Assembly (NCBI GenBank): GCA_002721445.1
Contig: PBKN01000005.1
Span: 1 to 64,000 of the forward strand
Length of the DNA: 64,000 nucleotides
Direction of reading: 5' to 3'
Source: Chloroflexota bacterium
Lineage (GTDB): Bacteria; Chloroflexota; Dehalococcoidia; Lucifugimonadales; GCA-002723415
Shown here: one piece after another, positions 29,574-38,195 of the stretch
Layout of the letters: each line of letters opens with the position of its first letter
Numbering within the stretch: position 1 is the first letter of the stretch
Notes under the pieces: model-generated
What the model saw: only the letters and a program-made list of their open reading frames with translations
Databases searched by the model: none
What the model was told of the DNA's origin: nothing
Translations under genes and position numbers: made by a program

Positions 29574-30350
29574 CTATTTATCATTATAAATTATATTCTT
29601 TAATCTACTTACATAATTTAATACTTTTGAAGAATATTCTATTTCTGGAATTCTTGGACGTGGTAAATTTATTTTTACATTCTCAATAAAATTTTTAGAT
29701 TTATCTGACAAGATAAATACCTTATCAGATAAAATTACTGACTCAAAAATATTATGCGTAGAAAAAATTATAGTCGGCTTATATTTTTGATGAAGTGCCA
29801 AAATTTCATACCTTATTTGATCTCTTGTGAATTCATCTAGAGCACTTAGGGGTTCATCCATTATTAATAATTCAGGGTTATAAATAATAGATCTTGCTAT
29901 GGAGACTCTCTGTTTCATTCCTCCAGACAATTGATCTGGATAATAATTTTCTATTCCTTCTAATTTAATAAATTTTAACATATCTTTAACTTTATCATCA
30001 TCATTAAATTGATTAGTATGTCTATTTATTTTTAAAGCAAGATTTATATTTTCCTCCACATTACTCCAAGGTAAAAGAGCTGGATTCTGTGAAACAAAAC
30101 CCAATTTCTTATTACGCTTATAAGAATTAGGAGAAGTATTATTGATAGATATATAACCTGCCGAAGGCTCTATTAAGCCTGATAATAACTTTAATAAAGT
30201 TGTTTTCCCAGATCCACTTGCACCAATAATTGAAACAAACTCACCTTGTTTTAACTGAAAATTCAGATTTTTTAAAACAACATTAGAAGAATTACCAACC
30301 AAAAAATTTTTAGATAACTGATTTGCGATTATATGTAAATTTGAATTCAT
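29574..30350 (-). CDS. ABC importer ATP-binding protein (TauB/SsuB/ThiZ type)
   Basis: This 258-residue importer ATPase has Walker A GASGSGKTT, the signature LSGGMKQRVSIARS and Walker B LLIMDEPLSALDE, all intact. The LSGGMKQR form and DEFTR segment are typical of the taurine/nitrate/HMP importer group. It lies nine bases downstream of the F420 reductase gene, so the importer and redox genes are likely one transcript. Confidence 0.91.
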   Translation of the reverse strand: MNSNLHIIANQLSKNFLVGNSSNVVLKNLNFQLKQGEFVSIIGASGSGKTTLLKLLSGLIEPSAGYISINNTSPNSYKRNKKLGFVSQNPALLPWSNVEENINLALKINRHTNQFNDDDKVKDMLKFIKLEGIENYYPDQLSGGMKQRVSIARSIIYNPELLIMDEPLSALDEFTRDQIRYEILALHQKYKPTIIFSTHNIFESVILSDKVFILSDKSKNFIENVKINLPRPRIPEIEYSSKVLNYVSRLKNIIYNDK

Positions 30351-30359
30351 ATTTCAAAA

Positions 30360-31004
30360 TCATATACCCGTAATTTGAACTGCAGAATTAACTTTATTTA
30401 CTTTATTAATATTCACTAATAAACAAGTTAAATTTTCAATATATATTGAATTATACAAACTACCAGCATCTATAGCTCTCAAACCATTCATACGGTTAAT
30501 TAATTCAGCAACAGATCGCTTAGAAATTAAATCATCTCCACAAACGATCACATCGCTGGTAACTTTTACTTCTAAATCAATTAATTGATCAGAGCTTATA
30601 GTTTGAAAAGCTGCAATAACAAATGAATTAGTTAATATGTTTTTTGCTTCTAATGCAGCAGATCCATCCGTAACGCTACTTAAAAAGACTTTAGAATTTT
30701 TAAATATTAATGGAACTACAGTATTAATCACAATTTTATTAGCTAGCTCAGACTTGATCTCGTTTAAAATATTTTTTTGTGAATTATATGGAACAGTTAT
30801 AATTACTAATTCAGAATTTTGGGCCGCATTAAAGTTACTCATGCCTTTAATCTTAAATTTGCTAGATTTTGATCTTATATTTTCAGCAACAGCTTTAGCC
30901 TTAGCTTCATCTCTAGATCCGATTATAACTTCATCTCCAATTGAAGCAAGCCTTACAGCTAATGCCTTACCTTCAGATCCAGTTCCGCCAATAATTCCTA
31001 TCAC
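30360..31004 (-). CDS. npdG: NADPH-dependent F420 reductase (F420H2:NADP oxidoreductase)
   Basis: This 214-residue protein exchanges hydride between NADP(H) and coenzyme F420. It has the N-terminal Rossmann motif IGIIGGTGSEGKALA, GSRDEAKAKAVAE (an NADP-binding SR pair), and the VVPLIF and AAFQT blocks of the family. The start is GTG, with GAGGTGAT seven bases upstream. It supports F420 being made or acquired by this organism and could supply reduced F420 to the luciferase-like enzyme at 5082-5954. In the operon it links the amidohydrolase and ETF genes to the transporter. Confidence 0.87.
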   Translation of the reverse strand: MIGIIGGTGSEGKALAVRLASIGDEVIIGSRDEAKAKAVAENIRSKSSKFKIKGMSNFNAAQNSELVIITVPYNSQKNILNEIKSELANKIVINTVVPLIFKNSKVFLSSVTDGSAALEAKNILTNSFVIAAFQTISSDQLIDLEVKVTSDVIVCGDDLISKRSVAELINRMNGLRAIDAGSLYNSIYIENLTCLLVNINKVNKVNSAVQITGI

Positions 31005-31041
31005 GTAGTTATCACCTCAAAAAATTGTAAATTGCAGATAA

Positions 31042-32163
31042 TTAATTAATTGTCATTAATTCACTCATTGTACCACCACAAATCATTGAAATATCATTAT
31101 CTGACAAAACTTCTCGTCCATATATATATATTTGATCTAAACATTGTTTATAAGTAAAAAATCTCATCACCATTGGTATATCTGTTCCCCAAATCAGCCT
31201 ATCCGAACCAATTCTATTATTTAATTCTTTTAAAGTAGGCAATACTTGTTTCATTGGATAATCCCATATATCTCCTAGTAAAACAGGAAATAGTAATTGA
31301 AGATAAAAATTTGAGCTGTCAGTAGGCATAGATTTATAAATTAATTCTGGGATTTTCATTTCATCGCCTCTAACAAATAACCTCCAAGCCAAACCATGAG
31401 TCCAAACAACTTTTACGGAAGGATATTTCTTCATCCACTTCTCAAGTTTAATCAACTCATTACTTAAATTTTCTATTAGATCACTTGTACCTTGTAATGA
31501 ATTGTAACCTGGAGTAATAAATAGAGGAACGTTTAAATCTGCAAAAGCATCCCAGAATGGTTTGAATACTGGACTATCCCAATTTTCTTCTTTACCATAA
31601 AGAGTCATATGGTCTGGTAAAAATTGAAGACCTTTCATATTTAATTTAGTAATCGCATATACCAAATTATCAATAGATTGATCTAATTTTTCAAATATTT
31701 CCCATTCTGGAACATGAGCCAACCCCTGTAATCTATCAGGAAAATGTTGAACACAATCATAAATATATTTGTTTCCTATACCCAGATATGGTGTTCTATG
31801 TAATAAAGCCATATCTACACCTGCATAATCCATTTCAGCAATAAGATCTTCAGGCATATATTCCATATTTGCTACAGAAGGAGGCATATATTGTTTAACA
31901 TACTTAACACCTTTATCTGTCCATTCATATCTACCTCTATGAGCTGGATTAAAATCAATATCTTTGGCTGATTTAATATACCATTTATCGGCTGGTTTGA
32001 TTTTTGATACGTCTTTAATAATTTTTCTATCAATATCTGACCAAACAGGTTGGAAATGCTGAGAAATAGCAATTTGTTGATGTTTATTAAAGGTCTTAAA
32101 ATCATTAAAGCCTCCTAAACCATTAAGGTTTGGGAAACAATAAGCATGCCCATCATATATCAT
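31042..32163 (-). CDS. Amidohydrolase-family metal-dependent hydrolase (amidohydrolase_2 type)
   Basis: The 373-residue TIM-barrel enzyme has the N-terminal DGHAYCFPNL (in place of the more common DxHxH), DYAGVDMALLH, KVVWTHGLAWRLF and a C-terminal IWGTDIPMV with the metal-ligand aspartate. This group includes decarboxylases such as the ACMSD/gamma-resorcylate type and hydrolases. The altered first motif (H-A-Y) means one usual metal ligand may be missing. The substrate is unknown. Neighbours (ETF, F420 reductase, importer) suggest a catabolic role. Confidence 0.78.
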   Translation of the reverse strand: MIYDGHAYCFPNLNGLGGFNDFKTFNKHQQIAISQHFQPVWSDIDRKIIKDVSKIKPADKWYIKSAKDIDFNPAHRGRYEWTDKGVKYVKQYMPPSVANMEYMPEDLIAEMDYAGVDMALLHRTPYLGIGNKYIYDCVQHFPDRLQGLAHVPEWEIFEKLDQSIDNLVYAITKLNMKGLQFLPDHMTLYGKEENWDSPVFKPFWDAFADLNVPLFITPGYNSLQGTSDLIENLSNELIKLEKWMKKYPSVKVVWTHGLAWRLFVRGDEMKIPELIYKSMPTDSSNFYLQLLFPVLLGDIWDYPMKQVLPTLKELNNRIGSDRLIWGTDIPMVMRFFTYKQCLDQIYIYGREVLSDNDISMICGGTMSELMTIN

Positions 32164-32211
32164 AAATAAGCTCCAAAATTTATATAAATTTATAGAAAAA
32201 CTTAATATTTA

Positions 32212-32490
32212 TCAGGGTTCAATTCTAGGTCTTACATTAATATCTACTTCTATATCGGATGTGTCAGCATATAGATCCCATGGTGTAAATGATTCAACAA
32301 AAGTTTTAGCTTCTTCCAGAGTTGACATACCTTTTTGAGCTCTTCCTGGATCATACCCAAAAGTTTTCGCAAAAGCATCAAAACCTCTTTTTGTTTCTCT
32401 TACTCCACCTATTTCTTCTTCGTAGGATTCATCATCTTTTATCAGAACTAGACGCTGCCCTCGTCTAGTCTCTCTCCAAAATACTTGCAT
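32212..32490 (-). CDS. Conserved-looking 92-residue protein of unknown function
   Basis: I do not recognise a family. The protein is soluble and charged, begins MQVFWRETRRGQRLVLIKDD and contains GFDAFAKTFGYDPGRAQKG, then a helical EEAKTFVESFTPWDLY and a short acidic/beta end. There are no cysteines and no membrane span. It lies 21 bases after etfA and 48 before the amidohydrolase gene, with a start at a good ribosome site (AGGAG upstream). A small partner or regulator of the ETF/amidohydrolase pathway is an inference from position only. Confidence 0.65.
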   Translation of the reverse strand: MQVFWRETRRGQRLVLIKDDESYEEEIGGVRETKRGFDAFAKTFGYDPGRAQKGMSTLEEAKTFVESFTPWDLYADTSDIEVDINVRPRIEP

Positions 32491-32511
32491 ATAATTCTCC
32501 TAAATAAATAT

Positions 32512-33498
32512 TTAATTAAGTTCTCTTACTGCTTCTAAAAAAGCCGGCAAAATTGCATTCCAATCACCAACAACTCCATAATTTGCTGAATTAAATATAT
32601 TTGCATTAGGATCTTTATTTATGGCAACTATATTTTTCGAACTAGAACATCCTGCCATGTGTTGACTAGCGCCAGATATCCCTACCGTAATATATAAATC
32701 TGGAGTTATTGTTTTTCCAGTCAAGCCTACTTGATATTCATGATCAAGCCAACCTGCATCACATACTGCTCTAGAAGCACCTACTGCTCCTCCTAATATT
32801 TCGGCTAACTCTCTCAATAAATCAAAATTTTTAGCATCTCCTAATCCTCTTCCCCCTGCGACTACTACTTTCGCACTTTCTAATGGAATTCCTTCAGACT
32901 CTTTTACAACTTCTTCTATAAATTTGGTCTTAATCAATTTTTCATCTAACTCAATATTTAGCTCAACCACCTCTCCCTTGCTATTTTCTGTTGGAGTAAT
33001 AGGTTCAAAAACCTTAGGTCTTACAATAACTATTTGAGTCTCAACATCTTCAAATACCAAAGTAGCTATTGCACTACCCCCGTATACCGGTCTAGTCACC
33101 ATAACTTTTTTTGTATCTTGATCAATTCCTAAATCAATACAATCTTGAGCTACAGGAACACCTAATTTAAATGCTAATCTTGGAGCAACATCTCTACCCA
33201 AATCAGTTTTAGCAAAGAGAACAATTTCAGGGTTGAATTTATCAAACACTTCTTTTGATGCAATTATAAACGCATCTGTATTAGATCTACTTAAAAGCTC
33301 ATTTTTCACTAGACACACAGTTTCTGCTCCATAGGAAAATAAATTCTCATATGATTCAGGAATGACTTCTGATAATAAAGCTACTACTATTTTATCATCT
33401 TCATTAAACTTTAGTTTATTAGCAGCAGAAATAAGTTCATATGTAATAGAACTTATTTCTTTATCAGAAACTTCTCCAAATAATAATATATTAGCCAC
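32512..33498 (-). CDS. etfA: Electron transfer flavoprotein alpha subunit
   Basis: The 328 residues contain the C-terminal FAD-binding domain: VVAGGRGLGD, LGGAVGASRAVCDAGWL, QVGLTGKTITPDLYITVGISGASQH and AINKDPNANIF. This is the alpha signature. With EtfB it passes electrons from flavin dehydrogenases to the quinone pool. The usual dehydrogenase partner is not in the window. Gap to etfB is ten bases. Confidence 0.94.
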   Translation of the reverse strand: MANILLFGEVSDKEISSITYELISAANKLKFNEDDKIVVALLSEVIPESYENLFSYGAETVCLVKNELLSRSNTDAFIIASKEVFDKFNPEIVLFAKTDLGRDVAPRLAFKLGVPVAQDCIDLGIDQDTKKVMVTRPVYGGSAIATLVFEDVETQIVIVRPKVFEPITPTENSKGEVVELNIELDEKLIKTKFIEEVVKESEGIPLESAKVVVAGGRGLGDAKNFDLLRELAEILGGAVGASRAVCDAGWLDHEYQVGLTGKTITPDLYITVGISGASQHMAGCSSSKNIVAINKDPNANIFNSANYGVVGDWNAILPAFLEAVRELN

Positions 33499-33508
33499 AA
33501 ATTTCTCC

Positions 33509-34303
33509 TTAAATTAATTTAGCTTCTCTCAATTTAAGAGCTAAGTTCCTTCCAGTTTCTTCATCATCACCACCTTCTATAATTTCACACTGTTTATCAG
33601 TAATTGGAATTTTAAGATCGATTAATTTTAATTTAGGAATCAAAGTTTCCAAATCTAAATCCAAGTCTTTAGAATTCCAAATCGTAGGAATTTTTCTACT
33701 TGCAGCCATTATTCCTTTTAAATTAGGATACCTTGGGTCTCCAAGTTCATTAGTGACTGTAACAAGTGCAGGCAGTGAAGATTCAACTATTTCATAACCA
33801 TTAGATAGAGTTCTTTGTACTATCAACCCTTGGTCAACAATTTCTATTTTTTGACCAATGGTAATGCACGGAAAGTCTAACATCTCACTCAAGCCCAGAG
33901 GAACAAGAGCATTATCCCAATCTGAAGCTTGTCTGCCACATAGTATCAAATCAAAACTGCCTAACTTTTGTATTGCAGCTCTAAGTACATTCACTGTGGA
34001 TAAAGGATCAAGATTTTCAAATTCAGGACCTTCAATCAATATTAATTCATCTGCTCCCATAGATAATGGCTTTTTCATAACCTCTGTTACAAACTTATTC
34101 CCTATAGATAAAATTGTAATATTTGCATCACTAACATCTTTAATCCTCAAAGCTGCCTCGACAGCATTTTCACAAAACCCATTAATTACTGGAGGAATAC
34201 CATCAGGCTCTTCAACTTTTTTTGAACTAGTGTTTATACTGAATGCAGAAGAAGGCATTTCTGGATCAATTACTTGCTTTATACAAACTAAAATATTTAA
34301 CAA
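33509..34303 (-). CDS. etfB: Electron transfer flavoprotein beta subunit
   Basis: The 264-residue beta subunit begins MLNILVCIKQVIDPEMP and has the ADELILIEGPE and LILCGRQASDWDNALVP segments, the latter being the nucleotide-binding region. The C-terminal recognition loop is present. The start is TTG with AGGAG six bases upstream. It is the first gene of the long minus-strand run and is divergent from the metF-like gene. The GRQASDWDN and DPEMP details suggest a FixA-like rather than mitochondrial-type beta subunit, without certainty. Confidence 0.93.
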   Translation of the reverse strand: MLNILVCIKQVIDPEMPSSAFSINTSSKKVEEPDGIPPVINGFCENAVEAALRIKDVSDANITILSIGNKFVTEVMKKPLSMGADELILIEGPEFENLDPLSTVNVLRAAIQKLGSFDLILCGRQASDWDNALVPLGLSEMLDFPCITIGQKIEIVDQGLIVQRTLSNGYEIVESSLPALVTVTNELGDPRYPNLKGIMAASRKIPTIWNSKDLDLDLETLIPKLKLIDLKIPITDKQCEIIEGGDDEETGRNLALKLREAKLI

Positions 34304-34430
34304 TTTTTACTCCTATGTGAATAAGGTATAATATTATATATCATAGATAATCATAATAATTATTATATATAAGATAAAGCAAAACATAAATATATTATTA
34401 GAGATATTAATTATGAGCAATAGGTGAACA

Positions 34431-35297
34431 TTGCTAAAAATTACTGAATTACATAAACAAAGAGACACAAATTCTATATTTATAGTGGATTTCTCTCCTC
34501 CCAAATCTGTAAATACAAATTTTCTTAAAGATGCAAAAGAACTAAATGCTGATTATATTTCTGTAGCATATAACCCATCTAAATCAATAAAGATATTTTC
34601 TATGATTGTTGCACAACAAATTAAAGAAAAAACTAATAAAAAAGTCGTTTTCAGCTTAGCTACTAGAGATATGAATAAATTATCAACTCAAAGCATATTA
34701 AAAGGTGCTCAACTATTAGGCTTAAATAACTTAATTGTTTTTAAGGGTGACAATTTTAACGAAAAAGATTTATCTATACAAGTAGATGATTATACTCCTA
34801 CTACTTTAATCAAAGATATTAAAAAAATGAACCAAGAAAAAGACTTAAAAAATGATAAAATTTCCACTGACACAGACTTTTGCATTGGAGCGGCAGTTAA
34901 CACATCTTCGATTTCAAATAATGAAATCAAATTAACTAAAAATAAAATAGATGCTGGAGCACATTATCTTATTTCACAACCTTCTGATAAACCTGATAAT
35001 TTTTTAAGATTCCATTCAAAGTATATTAAAAAATATAAAAAAAAAATAAATATACCTATATTTCATGGGATACTTATGGTAAATCAAAATAGCCTTCATT
35101 ATGACAACATATCTAAATCATTAACTCAAGACTATACTCAAAAAGATTCAGATGGAATAGAAAAAACTGTAAGTATTATTGAGACTTTTTTAAAAAATGG
35201 AATTAATTCTTTCTATTTAATTCCACCAATTTATAAAAAAGGGGAACGTGATTATAAATTAGCAAATTCAGTTATTGCAAAGATAAAAAATAATTGA
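34431..35297 (+). CDS. Methylenetetrahydrofolate reductase (MetF)-like protein
   Basis: The 288-residue TIM-barrel protein has DFSPPKS in place of the usual EvxPPrG. It also has LATRDMNKLSTQSILKGAQLLG, NLIVFKGDNF, FCIGAAVN, and KIDAGAHYLISQP, all recognisable MetF blocks. It probably reduces methylene-THF to methyl-THF, supplying the methionine/SAM cycle encoded at 45-51 kb. The sequence is diverged and lysine-rich, so cofactor (FAD or another) is open. The start is TTG with TAGGTG six bases upstream. It leads a plus-strand group with two desulforedoxin-like genes. Confidence 0.8.
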   Translation: MLKITELHKQRDTNSIFIVDFSPPKSVNTNFLKDAKELNADYISVAYNPSKSIKIFSMIVAQQIKEKTNKKVVFSLATRDMNKLSTQSILKGAQLLGLNNLIVFKGDNFNEKDLSIQVDDYTPTTLIKDIKKMNQEKDLKNDKISTDTDFCIGAAVNTSSISNNEIKLTKNKIDAGAHYLISQPSDKPDNFLRFHSKYIKKYKKKINIPIFHGILMVNQNSLHYDNISKSLTQDYTQKDSDGIEKTVSIIETFLKNGINSFYLIPPIYKKGERDYKLANSVIAKIKNN

Positions 35298-35345
35298 CTC
35301 AATAAAATTCAATATATATAATCAACTTTTAATAAAGAGGTTAAA

Positions 35346-35462
35346 TTGAGTAGCAAAACTGGAAAAAGATATATTTGTAAAAAATGTAATGCTGAATTCG
35401 TTGTCACTAAAGGTGGTGAGGGTGACTTAGAATGCTGCAACAGCCTATTAGAATTAAAATAA
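35346..35462 (+). CDS. Desulforedoxin-like iron microprotein 1
   Basis: This is a 38-residue protein too short for ordinary gene finding. It starts at TTG (35346) with AGAGG five bases upstream and ends at TAA 35460-35462. It reads ICKKCNAEF, then TKGGEGDLECCN. Cysteines at 11, 14, 30 and 31 give C-x2-C-x15-CC. This is the exact spacing of desulforedoxin, where four cysteines hold one iron. GGEG matches the glycine-rich turn of that family. It is probably a rubredoxin-like electron carrier or a homodimeric metal site; zinc is an alternative. A second copy follows 24 bases later. Confidence 0.72.
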   Translation: MSSKTGKRYICKKCNAEFVVTKGGEGDLECCNSLLELK

Positions 35463-35486
35463 ATGCTTTTATCTTGAGGTAAAATA

Positions 35487-35630
35487 GTGCCAACTAAATT
35501 AGGAAAAAGATATCAATGTTCTGTATGTGGAGCAATTGCACTTTGCACAAAAGCTGGTGAAGGAGATCCTAAGTGCTGTAATACGATACTGGAAGTACAA
35601 GAGCCAAGAAACCTACCATCATCTGACTAA
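35487..35630 (+). CDS. Desulforedoxin-like iron microprotein 2
   Basis: This 47-residue paralogue of the preceding gene starts at GTG (35487) with GAGG seven bases upstream and ends at TAA 35628-35630. It shares GKRY and the CSVCG / KAGEGDPKCCN pattern with cysteines at 11, 14, 30 and 31 (C-x2-C-x15-CC), plus an extra cysteine at 20 and a C-terminal extension ending LPSSD. The pair probably arose by tandem duplication and may form a heterodimer or serve different partners. It ends 27 bases from the convergent lipoyl synthase gene. Confidence 0.75.
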   Translation: MPTKLGKRYQCSVCGAIALCTKAGEGDPKCCNTILEVQEPRNLPSSD

Positions 35631-35657
35631 AAGTATTTTTTGTTTTGATAAAACCTT

Positions 35658-36548
35658 TTACTTTACCTTAGTTAATACAGATTCATGTTGTTCATCTGCA
35701 TGGTACGAGCTCCTAACTAGAGGTCCAGATGCTACGTTATCAAAACCCAAATCCAATGCTATTTCTGACAACTCTTGAAATTCTACAGGAGTATACCATT
35801 TTGCTAATGCAATATGTTTCTTCGATGGTCTCAAATATTGGCCAATAGTTAACAAATTACATCCTACGGATCTAAGATTTTTCATCGTCTGAGTAATCTC
35901 ATCTAAAGTTTCACCTAGTCCAACCATAATACCTGACTTAGTAACCATTTGAGGGCTTAATTTTTTGGTACGTTCAAGTAATTCCAAAGATAATTTATAA
36001 TCACCTTTTGCTCTTATTCTATGAAAAATCCTCTCTACAGTTTCAATATTATGATTAAGTGTATCAGGCTTTGCATCTATAACTCTTTTTAGAGAATCCC
36101 AATTGCCACAAAAATCAGGAATTAAAACTTCAACTTTGCAATTTGGCAACTTGATACGAATTTTTTTTATACATTGAGAAAATATAAATGAACCTCCGTC
36201 TGGCAAATCATCTCTATTGACTGAAGTAATAACTGCATATTTGAGTCCTAGTTTTTCTACTGTTTCAGCTAATCGATTCGGTTCATCTAAATCTAGACCT
36301 GTGGGCATACCAGTACTAACTGCACAATATGAGCAAGCTCTAGTACAAATGTCACCTAATATCATGAATGTAGCAGTTTTCCTCTCCCAGCAATCACCTA
36401 TATTAGGACACATAGCTTCTTCACACACAGTATGTAACTTTGCAGATTTTAATTTCTTCTTTAAATCAGTATATACAGGACCACCCGGCATAGGAACTTT
36501 CATCCATACAGGTAACCTTCTTTGTATAACCATAATACTCCTAAACAA
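35658..36548 (-). CDS. lipA: Lipoyl synthase
   Basis: This radical-SAM enzyme inserts sulfur into octanoyl-protein. It has both iron-sulfur sites: C42, C47 and C53 in VCEEAMCPNIGDCW, and the radical-SAM C68-x3-C72-x2-C75 in ICTRACSYC. The C-terminal RSSYHAD serine ligand motif is also present. The length of 296 residues is normal. It modifies GcvH (9032-9412) and 2-oxoacid dehydrogenases. Translation may begin at the ATG encoding MVIQRRLP rather than the upstream ATG. Confidence 0.96.
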   Translation of the reverse strand: MFRSIMVIQRRLPVWMKVPMPGGPVYTDLKKKLKSAKLHTVCEEAMCPNIGDCWERKTATFMILGDICTRACSYCAVSTGMPTGLDLDEPNRLAETVEKLGLKYAVITSVNRDDLPDGGSFIFSQCIKKIRIKLPNCKVEVLIPDFCGNWDSLKRVIDAKPDTLNHNIETVERIFHRIRAKGDYKLSLELLERTKKLSPQMVTKSGIMVGLGETLDEITQTMKNLRSVGCNLLTIGQYLRPSKKHIALAKWYTPVEFQELSEIALDLGFDNVASGPLVRSSYHADEQHESVLTKVK

Positions 36549-36623
36549 ATTAATATTAATAATATCAAAATTTATTAATATATAGAAGCTAAATTTTTTA
36601 TTAAAATAGAGCTGTATAAAAGG

Positions 36624-36629
36624 TATAAT
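36624..36629 (+). promoter_or_regulatory. TATAAT box immediately before a start codon (possible leaderless mRNA)
   Basis: A perfect TATAAT at 36624-36629 lies six bases before the ATG at 36636, so transcription would start at or near the A of the ATG. The only purine-rich tract (AAAAGG) is too far upstream for a normal ribosome-binding site. A weak TTAAAA at 36601-36606 is at -35 spacing. Confidence 0.4.
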
Positions 36630-36635
36630 ATATAT

Positions 36636-37853
36636 ATGGATATAGGAAAAATATTTAAGCCTACAGTAAATATTGAAAAAATAGACAATTTAGAATTGCT
36701 TGGTATTACTAGCAATGGTGATACTTATGCAAATTATAAAAATGAAACTATTAATGTATTCGGCGGAATCCCTGGTGAAACTGTTTCAATATATTATCAT
36801 AAATTTAATAAAGGCAAAAAACAGATAATATCTGGTTTCGTTGAAAAAGTCATTAAAGAATCTCCTTATAGAATAACTGCACCATGTAATTATTTTGGGC
36901 AATGCACAGGATGTCAATGGCAGCATATAGAATATTCTCACCAATTAACTCTAAAAAAAGAAATTATATTAAATGAAATTAATAAATACCCTGCATTAGC
37001 AAAAACTAAAATATCTGATGTGATACCTAGTGAATCTGAATTTAATTACCGTAACCATGCTAGGTTTACTATTAGAGACAAAGGGTCCATAGGATTTATT
37101 AATAGGATATCTAGAAGATTTATAAAAATTGAAAACTGCCAATTAATGAATAATTGGATTAATAAAACAATTTCACAGCTACAAAATAAAGTTCAAGAAA
37201 CATCTCAGATGAGTATAAGGTATGGCACAAATTCGAATGACTGGCTTATACAACCTAAATTAAATTCAAATCGAATAAATTTATCTACCGGTCAAAGTCA
37301 TTATACTGAAAAATTACTTGATAAAACTTTTAGAATTGGATCCCCTTCATTCTTTCAAGTAAACACCACACAGGCTGAAAAGCTAATATCACTTGTAATA
37401 TCAAAACTAAACACAAATACAAATTTAATTATCGATGCATATGCTGGAGTTGGTACGTTTGCAATAACCTTATCTGAATTTGCGAAAAATATTATAGCAA
37501 TAGAGGAATCTAAATCTGCATTAAAAGATGCTATTGAAAATATAAATAATATTGAAAACATCGAATTTATTCAAGGCAAAACTGAAGATATACTAGCAAG
37601 TTTAGATGTTCAAGTTGATACCTTAATATTAGACCCTCCTAGAGCTGGTTGCCATGTCGACACCTTAAAAGGAATAATTAATAATCCACCAGAAAAAATA
37701 ATCTATGTTTCTTGCGATCCAAAAACTCTAATGAGAGACTTAGAATTATTAACTCAATCAAACTTTAAACTAATTTCATTAGACCCAATAGATATGTTTC
37801 CTCAGACTCATCATGTAGAATGTGTAGCAACATTATTAAAAATAAAAAATTAA
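36636..37853 (+). CDS. RlmD/TrmA-family RNA (uracil-5-)-methyltransferase
   Basis: The 405-residue enzyme methylates C5 of uridine in rRNA or tRNA using SAM. It has an N-terminal TRAM-like beta domain and an iron-sulfur motif PCNYFGQCTGCQWQH with a fourth cysteine in IENCQLM. The catalytic part has DAYAGVGTFAITLS, LDPPRAGCH and the nucleophile in YVSCDPKTLMRDL. The cluster cysteines fit RlmD/RumA-type enzymes, but which uridine is modified cannot be decided here. It may be translated without a leader. The tatA gene follows after 27 bases. Confidence 0.9.
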   Translation: MDIGKIFKPTVNIEKIDNLELLGITSNGDTYANYKNETINVFGGIPGETVSIYYHKFNKGKKQIISGFVEKVIKESPYRITAPCNYFGQCTGCQWQHIEYSHQLTLKKEIILNEINKYPALAKTKISDVIPSESEFNYRNHARFTIRDKGSIGFINRISRRFIKIENCQLMNNWINKTISQLQNKVQETSQMSIRYGTNSNDWLIQPKLNSNRINLSTGQSHYTEKLLDKTFRIGSPSFFQVNTTQAEKLISLVISKLNTNTNLIIDAYAGVGTFAITLSEFAKNIIAIEESKSALKDAIENINNIENIEFIQGKTEDILASLDVQVDTLILDPPRAGCHVDTLKGIINNPPEKIIYVSCDPKTLMRDLELLTQSNFKLISLDPIDMFPQTHHVECVATLLKIKN

Positions 37854-37880
37854 ATAACAAAGATACTTTGGTAAATTAAA

Positions 37881-38195
37881 ATGAATATTTTAGGTATGGG
37901 TAGTTTCGAATTATTAATAATCTTATTAGTTGCATTTATATTTTTGGGTCCTGCAAAAATGATAGAAACAGCAAAAAACATTGGGAAACTTCTTAAAAAT
38001 GCTAAAGATATGGCAAGAGATATGCAAGAAATTATTATTGATGAAGAAAATTCAAATTCAAAAGATGATCAACTCGATACTCCTAATTCTAAAAATATAA
38101 ATGATTTGAATCCAGTTAAATTTAACACTAATGATCAAGAAATAAAGACTATACCTAAAAATGATATAGAGAATGAAGACAATAAAATTGAATGA
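37881..38195 (+). CDS. tatA: TatA/TatB-family translocase subunit
   Basis: The 104-residue protein has the Tat A/B layout: an N-terminal helix MGSFELLIILLVAFIFLGP, the FxxG hinge-like FLGP, an amphipathic helix and a polar tail rich in Asn and Asp. The GSFELL start is typical. It overlaps tatC, supporting a role in twin-arginine export. A TatB role is possible because the second tat protein at 40675-40911 is a more typical TatA. Confidence 0.87.
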   Translation: MNILGMGSFELLIILLVAFIFLGPAKMIETAKNIGKLLKNAKDMARDMQEIIIDEENSNSKDDQLDTPNSKNINDLNPVKFNTNDQEIKTIPKNDIENEDNKIE

